Shown here: positions 11,101-22,270 of the stretch, piece by piece
How the letters are laid out: every line of letters starts with the position of its first letter
How positions within the stretch are numbered: the first letter of the stretch is position 1
DNA from: Anseranas semipalmata
Lineage: Eukaryota > Chordata > Aves > Anseriformes > Anseranatidae
DNA length: 64,000 nucleotides
NCBI GenBank assembly: GCA_013399115.1
Contig: VXAA01003326.1
Span: 360,867-424,866, forward strand
Direction: 5' to 3'
Notes under the pieces: model-generated
What the model was told of the DNA's origin: nothing
What the model saw: only the letters and a program-made list of their open reading frames with translations
Database searches by the model: none
Position numbers and translations under genes: made by a program

Positions 11101-13871
11101 AGCTCACATGATTCTAACAGCTGAATCAAGCCTCAAATGACTGAGCTGTCTCATTAACCTACCAAATGCTGACTATAAGTATACAAATAGAAGGGGATAA
11201 TCACCAAGAAACAAGAAAATTGTCAAGAAATGATGTCTGGTTGTGGCTTTGGAAAATTACATTAGTTCTTATTACCAAAATAATCATCAGTCCCTGATTA
11301 TGAATACAAGCTGCATTTAATAATGAAAACACAATCTTTTCACCACTTTTGTAGTGTCAGAGGTAATATTAATTTGAAAAGAAAGATCGTCTGGAGGTTA
11401 CCACTCTTACCCTGGGACTTAGAAAATAAAAGTTTAATTGCCAACTCTGCCACAGATTCCTCATACCACCCTTTTATTATTTGTATTACTGTAGACTCTA
11501 GTAGACCTAGTCATATTGTGGTTTAAATTCCTTGTCCTTTAGTTTTACAACCCCAGAAAATAAGATAACTTTTTCTTTTTTTTTTTTATCATTCCATGTT
11601 TATTATATCTGTTTTGCTTGTAAAACCCTTTGCATGGGTTCTTTCTCAAATCCTAACTACACAAAGAGGTGGGTTTTTTGTTTGTTTGTTTGTTTTTAAT
11701 GGCATCAGTCACCCTTCCTTGTACACCATAGAGCAGTACAGTTGCATTTATACTGGAGTAATTTGTTCATATGTGACAGCAGTGATTTTCTGATTCAGTA
11801 GCTTGCTTCCAGAGCAAGATGCAAATCCCCCAGTATAGCCTCCTTTGTACCACATTGACGGATTGGTTTGAAGTTCTGTCCAGTTTGCAAGTGACATCTT
11901 GTTTTCTGCACATACATAAGAAAATTTCACTGTGTAATTCCCCACCTCCAAAAAACACCCCGGCCCTTCCCAAGTACAGCAGGCTTTCTTTACTATATAC
12001 AGTTGTATACACTCTTGCCATTAGGTTCTCATCCACTTCAGTGGAAGAACCCACATTACTCCAAGATGTAATGAGCATCCACAGGACAATATGTGCAGTA
12101 CTGTCCCAGTGTCCCTCTCCTGGGAGGACATGCTGCAGGAATATGTAGTCTGTCTTCAGCGTGCTTTAAGGTGATGCTGGTGCTGGTTGTATGGTTGTAT
12201 ACTGGTTACATGGCGAGTTGCATTACTGTATCCCGTGAGAGAGGTTGCTGTGTTTCAGAGATGTGCATTTTAAATTCCCCAGAAAGAACATAACAGAGGA
12301 TTATTTTTTCACCTTGCGGGACAACTGCAGATGGTCTGCTAAAGAAAAAGGGCAGGATAACACCAGGCTACTAGAAATAGTTACACTGTGGTAAATTCTG
12401 ACACAAGAACGGTTAAATGGATGGATTTCAGAGATAAAAAGAAAGCAGCAACTCTGAAATATTGTAATTGTTGACACAATATAATGCAGATGTTGGCAAA
12501 ATACTGTGTTCCCGGGGAGAAGTGAATCAGACCACACACCATCTGACCATTCGTTACACCGTGGAAACCTTTGGAGTGCATTCAGTACAGCAAGCACAGC
12601 ACTGTTCTAGCTGATTAAGTTGCACCCTGTATTTCAGGCTTTCAAGGCCACGAGACAGAGATGCCAATTTTAACAAAAAGGTTTTTCTGCAGGAAGGAAG
12701 CAGGGTATTATTATATATTACATTTCTTGACAAGGCAACTGGAAAAAGTGCCTGCATTCTCCCTGCTAGCTCCTTGGCTGTATATGAAATAAAGGAATGT
12801 GGAGGATTTTTTCTGTCTTCAGCGTATCTAGGAACAACAGGGCATTTTCTCCTGTGTAATAAAACCCCTTTGTATCATGCTCCAGAATAACCTTCAGGAG
12901 CTACCATAAAGTGAACTGAGAAAAAAAAGGGAGATCACCTTGGATGCCACTCTAGTTTTTCCATGAGGAAGCTTTGGCTAAGTGGGGGTTTGAATGGAGC
13001 TCTGTCCGTCCCTTAGGCTGGGAGAATATCTTAATCCATGGGCAAGGTGCAGATGAAGGGGTGCCACACATATTTCAGCTATTGGAGTTACGTAAAAACT
13101 TCAGGATATTTGTATTCTTTATGCAGAGTGAGACTAATAGTTTTGGCACTGTCACAGAAGACAGGAAATCTCCTCCTGTGAATGATCATTCACACAAGTA
13201 AAAGTGTAATAGGAAGCGTGACTGAAGATTTCCTTCTACCCTTCAGACAGCCTTTATAACCAAATGGACAAAGAACTACACCAAAAGAAAATCAAATTTG
13301 ACTCTGGTTCTTTCTGCTGTGGATGAGGACCTCAGCTGCTCTGCTGTTGCCAGGAACAGGAAAACAATCCATCTTCCATCTTCCAGTTTGGTGAAAATCA
13401 TCTGAGGTCTGATTTCTAAATCTTAAAGGTATACTTCAGGCATACTTTCAGGTGATTATTCTCAACAGTAAGGGATAAGAAAGTGATCTTGAAAAGTGAA
13501 ATAGGGATTTTTACTAACTCTCATGATTCCAAGAGCTAATCCTCCCCTACCCCCAAAAGTCTGCCCAGTAACATGAGCTACAGTAAACACTGAGCTATCT
13601 CAACTATCTCTGCAAACCCATTTTCACAGCTTTTCCAGCAGTTTATGTCAAAGATATCATAAAATTATCATAAGATAAAGAAAGTAATTCTAATTATTTT
13701 AATTATAATTTTAAAGTATGTTTTCTTTTAAATTTGTACTTGAAATTTCAATTTTCAAAATCAGTTGCTTCATCTATGTGACGTGTTTTATTAATGACCT
13801 TGCTAATATATTAGGAATCTTATATTGCAAAAATTTTATTTTAAAATAACTCATAAAATTATCTTTTTATA
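8126..13871. other. Unassigned noncoding sequence
   Basis: Nearly 6 kb with no recognised gene or repeat family. Simple sequence includes an ACACAT-type run at about 8893-8920, an A-tract near 10298-10310, T-tracts near 11573-11587 and a GTTT run at about 11672-11697. Open frames (longest about 109 codons, 11819-12148) show no domain or motif. Confidence 0.55.
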
Positions 13872-13953
13872 TAGATTTGTACAGAGCCCACTATGTGGTA
13901 ACCATACAATAAATAATAATAAAATAAATCCTAACAAATAAATAATAATAAAC
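13872..13953 (+). mobile_element. L2-like LINE 3' end with AAT tail
   Basis: AGATTTGTACAGAGCCCACTATGTGG matches the terminal block TGTTTGTACAGCGCCTAGCACAATGGGG of the L2-like family. It is followed by ACCATACAATAAATAATAATAA, like the family's usual end, TACAAATAATAATAA. The position of the trinucleotide tail supports orientation on the plus strand. Confidence 0.55.
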
Positions 13954-14564
13954 ATCACTCATGGTGTTCTCTGAACCTCTACAGTACTCTGGCCTATAAC
14001 AATCCTTTTTCCTCTGGCAACTGTTGCTCTAGTGATGCATTTCAACACACTGAAAGAACAGCTTACTCTTCTGACACGTTTTTTGTAATATCCAGGATTG
14101 CTACTCCTTCAGTGGTGTATTATTGTAATACTTTATCAAAACAATGCCTGCCAGGTATTTGTGTCCCAAGAGAAATTTTATATATTTCTTTTAAATGACA
14201 AGAAAGAAAGCCCAGTTTATAGAATTTCTCAGTGATACTTACATAATCATGGACACCACAGAGTCAGTGTGGCTAGCAGCCTTTCACTAGGTTATTTTAT
14301 CACATCACCGTAAAGGGGCAACTTCTTCTTGGAGAAGAGTTGCTGAGGAAAAGAAGCTAAATCATTAAACTCTAGGAATCTTTTTGAGATTTCCTATTCC
14401 AAAGGCTTTTATAAGAATGCAAGAACCACACCGACTTTTCATCTCATTATCAAACAATTTTTTCAAGTATAATAAGAACATTTTGCCCTAATATTCTTCC
14501 AAATTCAGTCGCTTTCAATGTAGGGACTTCCTAACCTGAATGTGGTTTCTGTGCATTTAGGATT
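13954..14564. other. Unassigned noncoding sequence
   Basis: About 600 bases of AT-rich sequence between the L2-like end and the CR1 fragment. The right-hand edge may belong to the CR1 3' end, but I cannot place it. Nothing else is seen. Confidence 0.5.
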
Positions 14565-15180
14565 CATCAATGGATTTTTCTTCCATTGATTTGAACTTTA
14601 TCCCCTTAAAACACCGAAGCATTTATTATCCATAATCCTTTGGATAGGAATTCCACAGATCCGCTTACAACTAGTCTTTACTACTAATTGTGTGAAGAAT
14701 GAACTTCGGCATGTTTCAAAACCTGGTTTTGCTAGTTGTCTTTGATTGCATTAACTTTTGTTTTGGAAGAGGTAATGAACAATCAATCTTTGCTTATCAC
14801 CATCAAAACGTGATTTTGTAGGATTCTATTATACCCCCTCTATATCATCCTTTTTGGAAGTTAAAAGTGTTAGCTTAATTTTTCATAACACCAACAGAAA
14901 ATACACTATACCTTTTACCACCTGCTATCCTTCTGTGAGTCTTTTAACCTGGTCCTCTCCTTATTGTGATGAGTGCAGTAGATATAGACAGTACTCGAGA
15001 TGGTTGAGCCATCTTTGTTTCCATATGTCTAAATAAATTTTCTGTTTCAGTCTCTATTATTTCCTAATGATTTCTGGAGTTAGATTTACTTTTTGACCAC
15101 TGCTGAGCACTGAGCTGACATTTTCACAAAACTTTCTATCATAACCCCTAGGTCTCATACCTGAATGGTAGCGATCATCT
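14565..15180 (-). mobile_element. CR1-type LINE, RT C-terminus to 3' region, decayed
   Basis: On the minus strand this copy runs from the end of the reverse-transcriptase ORF at about 15175 towards the element's 3' end at lower coordinates. The reverse complement of about 15090-15157 reads DLGVMIESFVKMSAQCSAV. CR1 reverse transcriptases typically have DLGVIVDSSLKMSAQC followed by an AAAVKKAN-type stretch. Lower down, plus-strand blocks match the reverse strand of the downstream CR1 sequence in order: CTAATGATTTCTGG, TTCTATTATACCCCCTC, GGAAGAGGTAATGAACAATC, TTTCAAAACCTG and GGAATTCCACAG, ending in GGATTTTTCTTCC. An in-frame stop sits just before DLGV. CR1 is the main LINE of birds, turtles and crocodilians; this copy is old, truncated at its 5' end and dead. 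Confidence 0.75.
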
Positions 15181-16809
15181 TGGAAGAGTGGCATTTAAGA
15201 ACCTACATTCAAATGATAAAATACTCTACCTACCTTGTGTGAAAATCTAAGTGGGGAAGTTTTCCACTGGTAAAAAGCTCCAAAGGCATCACTGACAGCT
15301 GAAGTTGTTCCAGTGCACATGCCAAGAGATATCAGCATCTTAGCTAACCTGTGCATTGTAGGGGCCTGAAGTCGTTTGGATCCTGGATGTTAGGCAAATC
15401 TAACCCTTTCTTAGCTGAGGAACTTAATCAGACACTCATATCATATACTGTTTAAAAGAAAGACTTTGAATTTAGCATCAGGTAGAGTATCCACACACAA
15501 TTTTAATAAAAAAATGAAAAATAAAAAGAATAAAAAAAAAATTCTAAGTGCTACCTAAATAAGTATAACAACAGTTAGCCAGTGTTAGAAAAGCAGGATA
15601 TTAAGGTCTTTTCACCTTCAGGTGCACGACTCCACATTTTCTTCAGGGAAATGACTTAATCCACACAGAAGAAGCTGAGCTATTGTGTATGCATTCCTCT
15701 CCCTCCTCATTGCTGTATATGATCTGTTGCATATATGCAAAATAAATAATAAATGAAGTAATGAAAATACACAGATGTATATGTACACATCTCCATAAAT
15801 ATATACACATATATCTATCACGTATATTCATCGGACAAGAAATAGATTCTATAGACCAGTGGAGATCTATCTCATTTGAAATAAAAAGAAACTCTCTTCC
15901 ATCCCCAAAACAAAAGTCCAGTGAGGCGCATAACTGTGTCTAATACATTTAAATCTAATCTCAGGAGGTGGCTTTTCATGGCTACTTTAGTTGTATTGTA
16001 GAGGTTTAAAACTCCTACAGACAAACAAGGGACTTAAATCAACTGCAGCATATATAGCTGGGGCCTGAGATCAAAGGGGCTGTTGTATTAAAAATCCACA
16101 AGGAAAGTTTGAAGCAGTCCTCAGTTCACATACCGTAGACATCTCTGTCTGTCCATTTAATGTAATGTATGGAGACAGATAGGTATAGAGAGATATAGCT
16201 ATAGCTATAATTAAATACAGATGCACATATAAAAATATGTTGAGTTTTCCTGTATTCTTGGAGAACAAACATGGATCAGATTGCCCTGTCATATTGCTTA
16301 ACAGAGCTTTTGAAATTATCCAAGAAGTATAAATGATGCTCTTTTGTCCTTGAGATGCCATTGGTACATCCTGATATTGCTGAATAGAACAACCTATAGG
16401 CCAGAGACTGATTAGATTCACCAATCCTAATATTATATTTCTCCTAACGTAATGGAAAGGGCTTACAAGCAACAAGTCCCTCCCCAGAGCGAGTCAGGTC
16501 ATAGATGGAAGGATCCCTCAAGGAGCCAATTTCTCTCCACTGATGGAGACAGGTGTGAGTATGTTTGTAAGTGAGCCTCCTTCCCTGCAGTTAGACTCCA
16601 CTCCACACTGAATAGCTTCCAGTAGCAACTGGTACCAGGGCTGATGATTAAAATGGGTAAAATAGCATGAATATTGATTTTAGGACAACATCATCAAAGC
16701 AAACCCAATTTAAAAAAAATGAGGACCCCCAAAATCAATAGTAAAGAATTCATGGGTGAGACTGTGAGGATGTGTAGATACTGCATCTGTAAATCTTCAG
16801 ATTGCTTTT
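15181..16809. other. Unassigned noncoding sequence
   Basis: It holds an A-rich tract at about 15508-15541, a TATA/CACA-rich stretch at 15770-15830 and an ATAGCTATAG run near 16192-16210. The 134-codon frame on the minus strand at 16071-16475 is the longest in the window, but it shows no domain, and I treat it as chance. Confidence 0.55.
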
Positions 16810-16964
16810 GAATGCCTGTCTAAAATATGTTTTAGTTACAAACAATGATTGGGTTCAATACAAGTATAATGGGATAAAATGTTATGGCCTATGATATACA
16901 GGAGGTCAGACTCGATGCTGTAAAGCTTCTCTGGCATTAATCTATGAATATATGAATCTATGAA
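16810..16964 (+). mobile_element. CR1 LINE 3' tail with TCTATGAA octamers
   Basis: The strongest block is TTATGGCCTATGATATACAG followed by GAGGTCAGACTCGATG, which is the classic CR1 3' terminus (GCCTGTGATATACAGGAGGTCAGACTAGATGAT). CTTCTCTGGCATTAA fits CCTTCTGGCCTTAAA. It ends with three tandem 8-mers, TCTATGAA, TATATGAA and TCTATGAA, the target-primed tail of this clade. Upstream, ATTGGGTTCAATACAAG fits the older CR1 families. The copy is 5'-truncated to about 155 bases. Confidence 0.85.
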
Positions 16965-19645
16965 AAATAAATCAATATTAGGGGGAAATGCTACATAACT
17001 ACTATCATTGATCAGCCAATTTCTGTTGTAAATGTCTTCTCAGTTTTGCACTTTCATTGTAGAGTGATTTCTTATGATGCATTGTAACTGAGTCACTCTA
17101 GTCTTTTCTCCTTCTACTTCTAGCATGTGCATTAGTACTTGCCTCCTAGTACTTTTCTGAGGCTTTGGTAATTTTACCACCAAGTTCAATAAGGGTGAAG
17201 AAAGACTGGTGATGAGAGCTTTTAAAAATTGTGTCCTTAATCAGTTAATGTTTCTGAAGTCATTTATGATCAATGAACTGAAGTTTTCCACCAGGACAAG
17301 GAACTAAAAAGATTAATATATTAAAGTGTGTGTACTTGTGGTAATGACTGAGATTTTTAAGTAATTAGGATATGTACTTGCCTATCTTTCTTCATATTTT
17401 TCTTCTATTTCTTCAGTTTTTCTTTAAAAATCTGGGAAGTCAAAGCCAGGTAGAGCTACTGAGCTGTAACATATTCCTGACATACGTGGTAGTTCACACT
17501 GTCAAGTGACAACACTGGACAAACATTACCTGAACAAAACATGGTCAAATATTTAAAGAACTGTAAAGTTTCACTGCATCTGACTCAATAGCAGGTTAAT
17601 ATTAGTAAGATACATTTTGCTACTTCCTGATACATATATATGTTTATGCTTATGCTTGTTTATGTTTATATATATGCTTATGTTTGTATATGTATATATA
17701 TATATATATACATGTAACATTTCTATGTATTTTCAGGTAGCTTCAGCTGATGTACGCAAGTTTACCTTACAGAGACTTAGGACCAAACCCACTTAGTTTT
17801 ATGACCTTTAAGATCAGATAATGATTCAAGACACCAAAATCATTATAAAGATCCTACAACTGACCCATTTAGAGTCTGCCTTAAAACGAATAAAACTATT
17901 AGCAACATGATTGTTTACTTTGCTTCTAGTTATAAGCTACATCAGCTTCCTGCAGGATGATAGAGTGATAATACGTATTCTTCCACACTCCGGCATAGAT
18001 GCTTTTCACCTTTTTTGAATGGCGTCTTCTCAGTATTTTGGACCTCCTTAGTACAAAAGCTTATATATAATTAAGACTACTGAACTACAAAATAATGGCA
18101 ACATAGGGTCACTTACACCTGGAAACTGAACAAACTGAGATTCTCAAAAGCCTTCTGGACTATGCGAACTTTCACTCCTGGTACAATATCAGTGCCAACA
18201 CTTAAGCCAGCCACATTAGAGAGAAGATCCTTCTGTGAGAAGGACACATCTCATGAAGTGTTCAGCCTGACTTCCTGCATTATGATTAGGAATCTGCAAA
18301 ACACTTGAGGGTGCTCATCGCTATTGACAATATACTTGAACCCCATCTTTTGTTGCTGCCTTAATTACCATGGAAATACAGGTAAGGAAAACACTGAGTC
18401 ATAAAAGTGAGATTGAGTCAGTCTTCCAGCTCATGGTTAAAAGAGGCAGATAAAACTTGGTAAAACAACCTTGCATTAGACCAAATCACTAAAGCTGCCA
18501 AAGCAAACTAAGAGAGACAAAACAAAGGGCACATCAACATAATGTACATATTGTGAGGATTCTTGAAGGTCAGAGCATGCTCTTTTACTTCTTAGTGACA
18601 TATAATGCCAATATTTGTCAGACCTTGATGAAGACCAAAGCTCAGGCAGAAAAAAATGCACTGCATGACATTTGTTCTCAGACCTCTTGCTTTGAGCAGT
18701 CTTTATTGTAGGCACCTGGCTATGAACAGAGTTTATACCCAAAAAGGAAAATAAAGAGTCCAGTTTTGGCACTATCAGACAGGGAGAGGGCTTCTTACTG
18801 TTATAGCTTCATGTGATGGTGAGTTGCGGTCACTGATGAATGAAACAATCACACAAAGAGTAGAAATGCTTTCTTTACATAAGCATCAAAACAAATGGCA
18901 GGCTTGATCTCAATACCTTTCAGTCTGAAATCAGCTAGAAAGCCAATTTAAAATTATATGAATTTATTTGAATTTCATGTTGATAGAATGTAATGAGAAA
19001 ATTGAAGAATTTCATTTTAACAGGTTATCTAAATGTAATAGACTTTCCAAGTCTTTGTCGATCTACAAATCTTCAGGATGCAGGTCTCCATGTAGACATT
19101 AATCCATTCAAAGATTCATTCTTTTGAATTACATTGAAGGTTTTTGCTTTTCTTTCTTTCTTTCATTTCTTTTTTTTTTCTTTTTTAAATTGAACTAAGA
19201 ATAATCTAAACCACTCTTACATACATAAACATATATCTGACTCTGTCTAGAGCCAAATATTTTTGTAAGCTGTGAGTGTTTGAGTGTGCTTGAGGCTTAT
19301 GAGTCTCTTTTTTTTGCAAATCACCATATTTCAGAAAGCTTTACTCTTTACCATTTTGTGGTTTTTGAAGTCTTTTGTACCTATGGAAACTGGCTGTAAA
19401 ATGAAACCTTTTCTAATCTGATGGCATCCTAAATGTGCTGTGAGCATCATCTAGATGTTATAGTACAAGCAAAGTAATAAAAAAGTTAAGGTTAAGAACT
19501 TTAGTTATTCTTTACAGGAGTGACACTGATGACATAGATACTCTGAATGTATAGATTTTCTTTTTTTTTTTTATTTCTTGTTAAATTTCTCAGCTCTACT
19601 GAGGAAAGAAAATAAGATAAGATGAGATAAAATGGAATGGGCTGA
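16965..19645. other. Unassigned noncoding sequence
   Basis: A TA/TG-rich microsatellite-like patch lies at about 17633-17712 (TATATGTTTATGCTTATG units grading into TA repeats) and TTTC/T tracts at 19152-19184 and 19560-19572. No gene or repeat family is recognised. Confidence 0.55.
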
Positions 19646-19767
19646 GATAAATAAAATAAAATAAAATAAAATAAAATAAAATAAAATAAAATAAAATAAA
19701 AATAAAAATAAAATAAAATAAAATAAAATAAAATAAAATAAAATAAAATAAAATACAATAAAATAAA
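19646..19767. repeat. (ATAAA)n microsatellite
   Basis: About 24 units of the pentamer ATAAA, broken by two AAAAAT variants and one ATACA. It is preceded by an AGATAAGATGAGATAAAATGG stretch. The long frame across it on the minus strand is an artefact of the repeat. Confidence 0.95.
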
Positions 19768-20899
19768 TCCCTCCTCTATCCAGCGGTGGGACAATGTGGA
19801 CGCTTAATTCTGTTAGAGAAAAACTGTAAACTTTCCAGAAGATTAAACAAACTTCTGGTTTAAACCGTATACTTAGATTTCTAGTTATTTCAACATAAAG
19901 ATGAATCTCAAAGTCATTTAACCAAAATCAAAGCAAACATCCTCTCAACTACCATAAAGAGAATGCATTATTGTTTGGAAAGTGTAGAAATATTTGGATG
20001 CAAATTGATAAAGATGATATTTTATTTGCTTTTTACTACTGAAGCGTTGTAGTAGCAGGAAGGCCATTGAGGGTTACCTCAAAGATGCTGGATATGTGAG
20101 AAATGAATGCTAATACACTTTTCAGATGTCAGAAAGTTTTGTGAATGGTTCAGTTCACAGGCTGACACCTAAATCTATTGTTTTAGCTCTTCCATGATGA
20201 TAGATAAAGAATATTTTTCTTGACTATAAAAAGTATTATCAAAAATAGTACTTTCTCAGCAAGCAGATCTAAATGACTTTATTTTCCCTTTTTAACCCAA
20301 TCATGAAAAAGTGCTGCCTATATGGCCACAGTATTTCTCCTAGTGCATAGATGTGCACCTGTAGCTGTCAAACCTCTATTTCCTAACTTTAGATCTCATT
20401 AGCCAATTTTATCCTAATCTGCTAGCGGAGAGTAATTTGAAAACTTTAATGAAAATAGTTGGTCTAAAAAGAGGTGAGAATATCTCAGTAACGGAAAGAA
20501 TTCAGAGTATCTTCAGCCTTTGCAGAAATAAAGGAATCCACAGAATGAAAATGAATGTAGACATCTTAAACAAATATGTAGTTACAACCATATGCATTAA
20601 CCCTTCAATCCAAAAGAAAACAAACCATGTCAGAGAGTATCAGACACACCCTGACACCTAAAGGGATTTGAAGATGGGGTTTTGATGGTTTGATGCTGCA
20701 AGTTCCCTGGCATTTAAAAGTTCTCAGCATTTCATGACATTTGGGTCCTTAGTTAGGATTTTGTTGTGATAATGAAGAACAAGACACTTTAAAATGCCAT
20801 ATAATATGTTTGGTGTATAACAGATACCTTTAATTACTACTGGTTAACTACAAATCAAGTCTGCATCTTATCTTCAGACCCAGTTTTGGTAAAGTACAT
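19768..20899. other. Unassigned noncoding sequence
   Basis: AT-rich sequence with no recognised gene or repeat. The last 200 bases grade into the enhancer-like block that follows. Confidence 0.5.
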
Positions 20900-21430
20900 T
20901 AAAATGGCTATGACAGCCTGGCAGGCATGTGTGATGGTGATGGTAAATTTTCCAGGTTAATCTCATTTCAACATGAGCCATGATCAGCGTTTTAATATTT
21001 TAGTTCAAAAATGACTCGCAAGCATGGTAACTTGTAACTGACTGATGTCACTTACAAATGTATTGTTTGCCCCCTGCTTTCTCTGCCTAACATTAAAATT
21101 TTCCTTTCAACCTTTGAAGCCAAGCAGAGTCGTTCATTACCTTTCGGATGCCACACCAGTTTAATCACATTGATAGAGGGCTATGCAATCAAAGTGACAG
21201 TTCAATGATGATTTGCATCATGCCTGACTCATTACTTTGTGAAGGATTTGGCATGCCAATCAATGGAAAATGATGTGCAGTCCCTTGAAAAATGACAGTA
21301 ATCCATTTTCCACCAATTGGCAAGAGAAGTTCTTGACAGACTAACAAGTTAGGGCCAAAGCCAAATTTTATTTGGCATGTTTCTCACTTTGCTGCCATTT
21401 TGCAAATCCTGAGGGTATTTATCTAAGCAG
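20900..21430. promoter_or_regulatory. Candidate conserved enhancer block
   Basis: This block differs in texture from its surroundings: few homopolymers, balanced composition and many recognisable transcription-factor words. Visible are the POU octamer ATTTGCAT (21211-21218), TGACAG MEIS/TGIF-type words (21195 and 21293), TAATCC (21299-21304, OTX-type), a perfect 12 bp palindrome TTGGCATGCCAA (21248-21259) and CCAATTGG (21313-21320). No open frame is present. The words are seen directly; regulatory function and conservation are inferred from texture only. Confidence 0.35.
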
Positions 21431-22129
21431 TAACTTTTTTTTTCTTTAATGTTAAAATTTTCATATCCTTCAGGATTTATTTATTTATTTTTTTCCAGGA
21501 ATGTCCTTGAATGTATGGATGTCTTTGCATTCATGTTGAATTCTATCACCACATCAAATACTTCCAAATAAACAACATTAGTTGATAACATCCTGTTAAC
21601 TCTAATAACTGCCTGTGACAATATTGATAATATTCTTCAGCAGCATCCTTGTCTAGTTCCCTGAGTGATTATGTTTGCCCAAAGAAATCTTTGCTCCACT
21701 CCTTTACATTTCCTTAGGAACATGCTGGATGGAGCTTTCTCTGCACATCTGCATTCTGGACCCACCTGCCTTGGCCCAAAATAACGGTTGGCCCCATCCA
21801 GCACAGCTCTATATCACACAGCTAATTCTGAGTTAAGGAGGAGCCTTCAGGTGGAATTTAAGAGAAAACACAACATTGCTATAGCTTTGAGCACATGGAA
21901 AGTGAAGGACATCTCACTCAACTTCTCAGCTTCAGTGTGAGCACTGCTTTGGACCTTGCTGTGTGTTGCTCAGGGCCTTGATGACTTTGAAAAATTGGCA
22001 AGCTGTTTGATACTTAATCCCCTCCCTGCAAAATCATAGTTTTGCTTATGAAAAGCAAATGTGTGTATGGGGGGCGGGCTGGGGGTCATTGTAATTGAAA
22101 GGAAAAACATGATTATGGAAGAGAAGGAA
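21431..22129. other. Unassigned noncoding sequence
   Basis: Contains T-rich runs at about 21437-21446 and TTTATTTATT near 21477-21495. No gene or repeat family is recognised. Confidence 0.5.
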
Positions 22130-22270
22130 TGTAACTGTATTTTTGGTTTGACTGAAATTTTATCATTATAATCATGACAAAAGGTTTATTAACCTGAGTC
22201 TAATTGATGTGATTGGAAATTTAATCACTCCTTGTGGTATTCTTATGAAGACAGAGAATATGAGACTATA
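22130..22270. promoter_or_regulatory. Candidate regulatory block, homeobox-type words
   Basis: A short stretch dense in TAAT-core words: TTATTAACC, CTAATTGATG, TGTGATTGG and TTTAATCACTCC. It lies 700 bases downstream of the larger enhancer-like block. Function is inferred from word density alone. Confidence 0.2.

Noticed and set aside
16071..16475. Minus-strand open frame of 134 codons, the longest in the window.
   Set aside because: No domain, signal, codon bias or repeat match is visible, and frames of this length occur by chance in 64 kb.
19501..19794. Minus-strand frame rich in Phe, Tyr, Ile and Leu.
   Set aside because: Translation of the ATAAA microsatellite, although it looks like a membrane protein.
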